Of a DNA stretch of 9,875 nt, positions 5,494-9,875 are shown piece by piece. Within the stretch, counting starts at the first letter, position 1; every line of letters starts with the position of its first letter. Source of the DNA: JBCBZH01 sp039815415 (GTDB taxonomy: Bacteria > Bacteroidota > Rhodothermia > Rhodothermales > Rubricoccaceae); contig JBCBZH010000158.1 in the NCBI GenBank assembly GCA_039815415.1, forward strand, positions 1 to 9,875, in the 5' to 3' direction. Both the position numbers and the translations under genes were made by a program. The notes beneath the pieces were generated by a model. It saw nothing but the letters and a program-made list of their open reading frames with translations, made no database searches and was not told the DNA's origin.

Positions 5494-7164
5494 TCAAGGG
5501 CGTCGGGCGGACAGCCAACTCGCCAGCTCGTGTGCCGATTTGCAGGTCAGCGAGTGGGCTGGGGTCAGCCCCCCTTTCTGCGCTGAGGCCACGCCCCATC
5601 GGGTGTCATCCAGTCCGTCGATGGCGTGCGCGTCCGGGTTGATAGAGACGAAGACGCCGCGCTCGATGGCTGCACGGAGAAAGGTCCAGTCGAGATCCAG
5701 TCGCCATGGGTTGGCGTTCAGCTCCACGGCTACGTTGTGCTCGGCGCAGGCATCCAGCACCGCCTCAGCATCAATGGGGTACCCTTTACGCCTCAGGAGG
5801 AGGCGCCCGGTCGGATGCCCGAGGATGTCCACGTATGGATTGGAGACTGCACGGATGAGGCGGTCTGTCGCTTCATCCACACTCATGCGGAAGCCGGTGT
5901 GGACGCTCGCCACCACAAGGTCGAGGCCTGCGAGTACCTCATCAGGATAGTCCATCGACCCATCGGAGAGGATGTCGACCTCAGAGCCTGCGAAGACGCG
6001 GAAATCCACGCCGTTCTCCGCGTACTCTGCGTTGACAGCGTCGATCTCCGCACGCTGGGCCACGAGCTGGTCGATGGTCAGGCCCTGCGCAATCTTGAGG
6101 CTGCGGCTGTGGTCGCAGACACCGAAGTAGCTCAGGCCACGTGCGCGTGCACCCTCGCACATCTGCCGGAGTGTGTGCGCACCATCGCTCCACGTCGTGT
6201 GGTTGTGCAGCGTGCCCTTCAAGTCGCGGGTCGTGACCAGATGGGGCAGGGCGCCCTGTGCCGCCCACGCCAGTTCGTCCGTGCCCTCACGCAACGGCGG
6301 CGGGATCGGAGAGAGACCCACGGCCTGGTACACCGCGTCCTCATCGGCGGCGTCTACCGGCTCGCCGTACATCTCGCGAAAGGCCTCGAGGTGAGCCACG
6401 GATCCGGTCCGCTCGAACAGCGTGCTGCCGAACCTCACCTCTGCCGTGAGCCAGACGGTCAGTGGCAGGCCGAGCGGTGTGGCGGTGACGACAGCGTCCG
6501 AAGTTGACGTCTGGATGGCCAGCCCGGCAGACGCCAGCGCGCTGGCGACGGCGTCTGTGGTGCCGGTCGAGACCAAGTCTACGGCATCAACCACATTGCA
6601 CTGACGCCGCACGGCACCGGCGATCGAGGCTCTGAACCCAGCATTGTCGAGGGTCTGGCGGAGCACGATGGCTTGCCGGAAGGCATCGCGGAGATGCGCT
6701 TGCCCCTGGTAGGCACGAAGCTCCTCGACGCTCGCGAGGATGTTCTGCACGGTCTTGGCGCCGAAGCCGTCCAGGTCGGCGAGGCGCCCGGAGGCCGCGG
6801 CCATCTCGAGGTCGTCCAGAGACGTGACGCCCGCCTCGTTCCAAAGCGTCTTGACTTTCTTGACGCCGAGACCTCGCACCCGGAGTACGTCGGGGAGCCC
6901 GGGCGGCAGGGCTTGCAGGAGCCGTTCGGTAATCGCCAGTTCGCCGGTCGCGAGCAGTTCGCGGATGTCGCTTGCGAGGCCTTTCCCAATGCCTTGGACA
7001 TCGGTCAGCGAACCCTCGGCGAGGAGCTGGTCGAGAGGGACATCGAGCCGGTCGATGGCGCGTGCACCCGAGGCGAAGGCTCTAGCGCGGAACGGGTTAC
7101 CGCTCGTCAGCTCGATCAAGTCAGCGGTGAGCTTCAGGCGGCGGGCAACGGATTTGTTGGTCAC
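5494..7164 (-). CDS. polX: PolX-like protein: HhH motifs, degenerate family X polymerase domain, intact PHP domain
   Basis: A 556-residue protein with the architecture of bacterial PolX, a DNA-repair gap-filling polymerase with a PHP 3'-5' exonuclease. The N-terminus TNKSVARRLKLTADLIEL and NPFRARAF is typical. Helix-hairpin-helix motifs are VQGIGKG (56-62), VRGLGVKKV (96-104) and LDGFGAKTV (131-139). The palm begins at GAVRR (183-187), but the DxD motif reads V-D-A-V-D: Ala194 stands where the first catalytic Asp belongs and Asp196 keeps the second. The third Asp position (family VDLR) reads LTVW with Thr236. TGS (253-255) remains, followed by a shortened fingers segment before LREG. The PHP domain is complete: HNH (320-322), DHS (351-353), GSEVDI (Glu395), SVHTG (His422), GHPTGRLL (His450) and NPDAH (Asp511, His513). 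GTG at 7164 matches the family start; a GTG at 7209 would add 15 residues without homology. Nuclease function is likely and polymerase function doubtful. It probably heads the three-gene minus-strand run. Confidence 0.88.
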   Translation of the reverse strand: MTNKSVARRLKLTADLIELTSGNPFRARAFASGARAIDRLDVPLDQLLAEGSLTDVQGIGKGLASDIRELLATGELAITERLLQALPPGLPDVLRVRGLGVKKVKTLWNEAGVTSLDDLEMAAASGRLADLDGFGAKTVQNILASVEELRAYQGQAHLRDAFRQAIVLRQTLDNAGFRASIAGAVRRQCNVVDAVDLVSTGTTDAVASALASAGLAIQTSTSDAVVTATPLGLPLTVWLTAEVRFGSTLFERTGSVAHLEAFREMYGEPVDAADEDAVYQAVGLSPIPPPLREGTDELAWAAQGALPHLVTTRDLKGTLHNHTTWSDGAHTLRQMCEGARARGLSYFGVCDHSRSLKIAQGLTIDQLVAQRAEIDAVNAEYAENGVDFRVFAGSEVDILSDGSMDYPDEVLAGLDLVVASVHTGFRMSVDEATDRLIRAVSNPYVDILGHPTGRLLLRRKGYPIDAEAVLDACAEHNVAVELNANPWRLDLDWTFLRAAIERGVFVSINPDAHAIDGLDDTRWGVASAQKGGLTPAHSLTCKSAHELASWLSARRP

Positions 7165-7367
7165 AACGAGCTGGCGATGGGCGGAGTGCAGACGTTGACA
7201 GGACGCCACAGATCCGCCGCTTCAGAAGGGGAAGGTGAATCTCCCACCTATCTTGTTCGTTCAGAACGGCGGCGTTGCGCCCGATACCCTGTTCCGATAG
7301 AGACAGTGGACACGAAGCGCATCCCATTCCCCGTTCGGCGACTCGTCCCCCTCCGACCTCCACTCGC
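7165..7367. promoter_or_regulatory. Divergent intergenic region between the PolX-like gene and the S41 peptidase gene
   Basis: These 203 bases must carry the start signals of both diverging transcripts. A perfect TTGACA occurs at 7195-7200 but lacks a matching -10 box at 16-18 bases. A short perfect palindrome CGTTC-A-GAACG lies at 7258-7268 and could be an operator. I cannot assign a promoter in either direction with confidence. No Shine-Dalgarno sequence precedes the ATG at 7368; the upstream bases are pyrimidine-rich. Confidence 0.4.
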
Positions 7368-9065
7368 ATGACTCGCACTCGCTCATTCGCCGCTGCTGGA
7401 ATCCTGGCCGTTGGCCTTTTACTCGGCGTCCAGGTTGGCGACGTGTTCTCCAGCTCGGAAGACACCCAGCAGTTCCGAAAGATCGAGGAGGCGTACACCT
7501 ACATCACGCGGTCGTATGCCGAGCGCGTAGACTCAGCCCAACTGGCTGAAGATGCCATCGAGGGCATGCTCGCTGGGCTCGACCCGCATTCCGTCTACAT
7601 CTCGACCGACGACATGCGGCGCGTGCGCGAGAGCTTCGACGCTAGCTTCGATGGCATCGGGATCTACTACGAATGGGTGGAGGGTGCCGCCGAGCAGGAT
7701 ACTCTTGTGGTGCTGATGCCGATCGACGGTGGGCCGAGCGAGGAAGCCGGGCTCCAGGCCGGCGACCGGATCGTCATGATTGGCGATACGACGGCGCTCG
7801 GGTTCGATACGGATCTCGTACAGCGCTATCTGAAGGGCCCCAAGGGGACCTTCGTGGATATCACCGTGAAGCGGCCGGGATATCGTGAGCTGCTCGAATT
7901 CAACATTCGCCGCGACAAGATCCCGCTCAACACGGTCACGGCCACCTACATGGTCGATGGGGACACCGGGTACATCCGCCTCCAACGCTTCGCGCGTACC
8001 TCCGCTGAGGAGATCCGGGAATCCATCCGCTCCCTCAAGCGGCAAGGCATGGAGCGGCTTGTGCTAGACCTTCGTGACAATGCCGGTGGCTTCCTTGACC
8101 AAGCTGTAGCCATCTCCGACGAGTTCTTGGCCGCTGGCGACAAGATTGTTTACACCGACAGCCGCCACCCCAACAATCGGAGGGAATACCGTGCTGAGCG
8201 AGGAGGCGTTTTCGAGACGGGGTCCGTGATCGTCCTCATCAATGACTACTCCGCGTCAGCCTCGGAGATCGTGGCGGGCGCCTTGCAGGATCATGATCGT
8301 GCGCTTCTGGTGGGGCGCCGCTCATTCGGGAAGGGCCTCGTGCAGCAGCAGTTCCCACTCTCGGACGGCAGCGTACTCCAGATGACGGTTAGCAAGTATT
8401 ACACGCCCTCGGGACGTCTGATCCAGACGCCGTTCGAGTTGGGCGATGACGAGCTGGCGTATGAGCAAAGCAAGTGGGCCATCCGGGAGGCCGTCGAGAA
8501 CAAGCTGGCGCCCAATGGCGGAATGGTGGATGCCGATGCGCTCGGGGTTGGAATCCCGGACTCGCTGGTATTCGAGACCGAGAATGGACGCCATGTCTAC
8601 GGCGGTGGTGGCATCTTGCCCGACTACATCGTTCCCTTCGATACACTCGCTCCGGCGATGCGCGTTGTCATTGGCAAGAGTCTCGACAATGAGTTCGCAC
8701 GGGTTCACATTGAGCAGCTTGGCGACTCCTTCCGGTCAGAGTGGGGCGAGCGCGAGGCTGAGTTTGTCCGGTCCTATCGCCTCGATGATGCCTCATGGGA
8801 GGCCTTCCTGAGCTACGCCGACGATCACGGCACGCCTGTCGTCGACGCGCGGGCTGAGGACTCGGAAGAGGCGGTACTCGTACGCTCCGAGGCCAATGCA
8901 CAGAGAGGGGAGATCGAGACCCGCATCAAGGCCTTCATGGCGCGCAGACTCTACAACGCAGAGGCCTGGTATCCTGTCATCGGGCAGATGGATCCTGTCC
9001 TCCAAGAGGCCCTCAGCCTCTGGGACGATGCCACGTCATTGGCCCAAGCCTCCCGGAGGCGATAG
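7368..9065 (+). CDS. S41 family C-terminal processing peptidase (CtpA/Prc-like) with PDZ domain
   Basis: A 565-residue serine protease of MEROPS family S41A that acts outside the cytoplasmic membrane, on the C-termini of envelope or wall-associated proteins. After a short basic start (MTRTR), residues 7-24 form one hydrophobic segment without a clear cleavage site, so it may be a signal anchor. The N-terminal helical part carries IEGMLAGLDPHSVYIS (64-79), a family hallmark. A PDZ domain follows at about 95-180 (GIGIYYEW, GLQAGDRIVMIGD). The catalytic core shows GYIRLQRF, LVLDLRDNAGG (231-241) and NDYSASASEIVAGAL, with Ser297 as nucleophile. RRSFGKGLVQQ supplies the general-base Lys322, 25 residues on as in known members. 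About 180 residues follow the core (GILPDYIV and a charged helical tail), as in other long Bacteroidota S41 enzymes. The ATG at 7368 directly precedes the membrane segment; an in-frame start at 7275 would add 31 residues with no homology. Natural substrates are unknown. Confidence 0.92.
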   Translation: MTRTRSFAAAGILAVGLLLGVQVGDVFSSSEDTQQFRKIEEAYTYITRSYAERVDSAQLAEDAIEGMLAGLDPHSVYISTDDMRRVRESFDASFDGIGIYYEWVEGAAEQDTLVVLMPIDGGPSEEAGLQAGDRIVMIGDTTALGFDTDLVQRYLKGPKGTFVDITVKRPGYRELLEFNIRRDKIPLNTVTATYMVDGDTGYIRLQRFARTSAEEIRESIRSLKRQGMERLVLDLRDNAGGFLDQAVAISDEFLAAGDKIVYTDSRHPNNRREYRAERGGVFETGSVIVLINDYSASASEIVAGALQDHDRALLVGRRSFGKGLVQQQFPLSDGSVLQMTVSKYYTPSGRLIQTPFELGDDELAYEQSKWAIREAVENKLAPNGGMVDADALGVGIPDSLVFETENGRHVYGGGGILPDYIVPFDTLAPAMRVVIGKSLDNEFARVHIEQLGDSFRSEWGEREAEFVRSYRLDDASWEAFLSYADDHGTPVVDARAEDSEEAVLVRSEANAQRGEIETRIKAFMARRLYNAEAWYPVIGQMDPVLQEALSLWDDATSLAQASRRR

Positions 9066-9086
9066 CGCATAACAGATGTTAGGGTC

Positions 9087-9121
9087 CACGCGGGGTCAGC
9101 AACGTTTGCCGACCCCGCGTG
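9087..9121 (+). terminator. Strong hairpin after the S41 peptidase gene
   Basis: CACGCGGGGTC (9087-9097) pairs perfectly with GACCCCGCGTG (9111-9121). After one A-C mismatch, GCAA pairs with TTGC around a CGT loop, giving 15 pairs in 35 bases. It lies 21 bases past the stop. No T-run follows (TCATAGGGG), so it is a tail-less terminator or an mRNA 3'-end stabiliser. Confidence 0.7.
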
Positions 9122-9332
9122 TCATAGGGGAGAAGCGCATGGACTGTTGGCCTGTCCTTCGTCACGCGTTGACATTCTAGGGCGCGGGCGAGATATTGGT
9201 CCTGCCTCATACGCGCGGCCCGTGGCCCGCCTGAGCGCTTTCTGTAGTTTCTCCGCCCGGGCTCGTTGCGATTGCAGCGTTGTGCTCGTCCGGATCACCT
9301 GACCCCACTCGACTCTCCGAGGTACCCACCCC
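9122..9332 (+). promoter_or_regulatory. Candidate promoter and leader of the exbB-like gene
   Basis: TTGACA at 9169-9174 is followed after 17 bases by GATATT (9192-9197), four of six matches to a sigma-70 -10 box. The TTG-to-TATTG distance also roughly fits the Bacteroidota -33/-7 spacing, although the -7 element itself matches poorly. This would give a leader of about 130 bases. A GAGG sits about 10 bases before the ATG at 9333 (CCGAGGTACCC), the only start in the window with a hint of a Shine-Dalgarno. No coding or RNA gene is evident here. Confidence 0.4.
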
Positions 9333-9875
9333 ATGAAGCTCACCCTCTTGCTCCTTCTGCAGGACGCAGCCGAAGGCGGATTTAGCGCCAACGATCTCGT
9401 CTACCGCTTCAACGAGGGCGGCCCCTGGATGTGGCCCGTGCTCATCACCCTCATCATCGGGCTGGCGATTGCATTCGAGCGCATCCTCTCGCTCAACCGG
9501 GCCGACATCAACGCGCAGAAGTTTCTCGGCCGTGTGAAGGACGCGCTAGACGACGGCGGTGTCTCCGCTGCTGAAGATGTGTGTGCCAACACCCGTGGCC
9601 CTGTGGCGTCGGTGGTGCAGGCAGGCCTGCTCCGCTTCGATGAAGGCATGGACGCGGTAGAGAAGGCTGTTGTTAGCTATGGCTCCATTGAAATGAGCTT
9701 CCTGGAGCGAGGCCTGGTTTGGCTGAGCCTGTTCATCTCTCTGGCCCCGATGTTCGGCTTCCTCGGAACGGTGATCGGAATGGTCGAGGCCTTCGACGCC
9801 ATCGAAGAGGCCGGCGACATCTCGCCAAGCCTCGTTGCTGGTGGTATCAAGGTGGCTCTCCTCACGACCGTCTTC
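9333..9875 (+). CDS. exbB: MotA/TolQ/ExbB proton-channel family protein (partial, 3' end beyond window)
   Basis: The first 181 residues of an inner-membrane proton channel that powers TonB-dependent outer-membrane transport (ExbB) or envelope constriction (TolQ). Membrane segment one is about residues 33-54 (WMWPVLITLIIGLAIAFERIL), after a periplasmic N-terminus. A cytoplasmic loop of about 70 residues follows, including VVQAGLLRFDEGMD and the family-typical alternating helix up to SFLERG. Segment two is about 128-155 and contains the signature APMFGFLGTVIGMVEAF, in which Thr146 lines the proton path in known members. The window ends inside segment three at GGIKVALLTTVF, where Thr178/Thr179 match the polar site of the family. 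The frame stays open to the edge. ExbB is preferred over TolQ or MotA because GGIKVALLTTVF is typical of Bacteroidota ExbB; an exbD gene just downstream would settle it. It lies 267 bases after the S41 gene and probably has its own promoter. Confidence 0.9.
   Translation, partial: MKLTLLLLLQDAAEGGFSANDLVYRFNEGGPWMWPVLITLIIGLAIAFERILSLNRADINAQKFLGRVKDALDDGGVSAAEDVCANTRGPVASVVQAGLLRFDEGMDAVEKAVVSYGSIEMSFLERGLVWLSLFISLAPMFGFLGTVIGMVEAFDAIEEAGDISPSLVAGGIKVALLTTVF

Noticed and set aside
5626..6507. A 293-codon open frame on the plus strand
   Set aside because: It is antisense to the PolX-like gene, whose PHP motifs are clear. Such long open frames on the opposite strand are expected from GC-rich codon bias.
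7165..7209. GTG start 15 codons upstream of the chosen polX start
   Set aside because: The extra residues have no family similarity, while TNKSVARRLK after the GTG at 7164 is the normal PolX beginning.
7195..7223. Perfect TTGACA as a promoter for the S41 gene
   Set aside because: The base stretch 16-18 positions downstream (CGCTTC region) has no resemblance to a -10 box, and no Bacteroidota -7 motif fits.
1..9875. CRISPR arrays, tRNA or rRNA genes, transposases, phage genes
   Set aside because: No regularly spaced repeats, tRNA-like cloverleaf signals, rRNA signature sequences or mobile-element proteins were found on either strand by reading.

Overview
The window is GC-rich, densely coded chromosomal DNA. 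It most resembles a Bacteroidota bacterium of the Rhodothermia type (Rubricoccus/Rubrivirga-like). I infer this from protein style (a GGIKVALLTTVF-type ExbB, a Bacteroidota-length S41 peptidase, a class III-like PPK2), from high GC, and from starts that mostly lack a Shine-Dalgarno sequence. No marker gene fixes the taxonomy. I see no tRNA, rRNA, CRISPR array, insertion sequence or phage gene, and most of the content is housekeeping.

Layout from left to right. (1) 1-887, plus strand: the 3' end of pabB, apparently with a frame break at the window edge, coupled by an ATGA overlap to pabC. Together they would make p-aminobenzoate for folate. (2) 987-1598, plus: a DUF937 protein with an EF-hand-like loop near its C-terminus. 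(3) 1695-2510, plus: a PPK2 polyphosphate:nucleotide phosphotransferase, preceded by an intergenic hairpin. (4) 7164 down to 2538, minus: a likely three-gene run of a PolX-like PHP protein, a degenerate penicillin-acylase homologue and a BadF/N-acetylglucosamine-kinase-type sugar kinase, with gaps of 56 and 8 nt. It converges on ppk2, 27 nt stop to stop. (5) 7368-9065, plus: an S41 C-terminal processing peptidase, divergent from polX and closed by a strong hairpin. (6) 9333 to the right edge, plus: the start of an ExbB/TolQ proton-channel gene behind a plausible promoter.

The observations most worth a second look are enzymes whose active sites look altered. The PolX-like protein keeps every PHP metal ligand and three helix-hairpin-helix motifs, but two of the three palm aspartates needed for nucleotide transfer appear to be replaced. 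The neighbouring penicillin-acylase homologue has Thr-Asp where the family has its Ser-Asn nucleophile site, and lacks other active-site landmarks. I do not see a clear new multi-gene system. The closest candidate is this minus-strand trio, and its functional link is only inferred from spacing.
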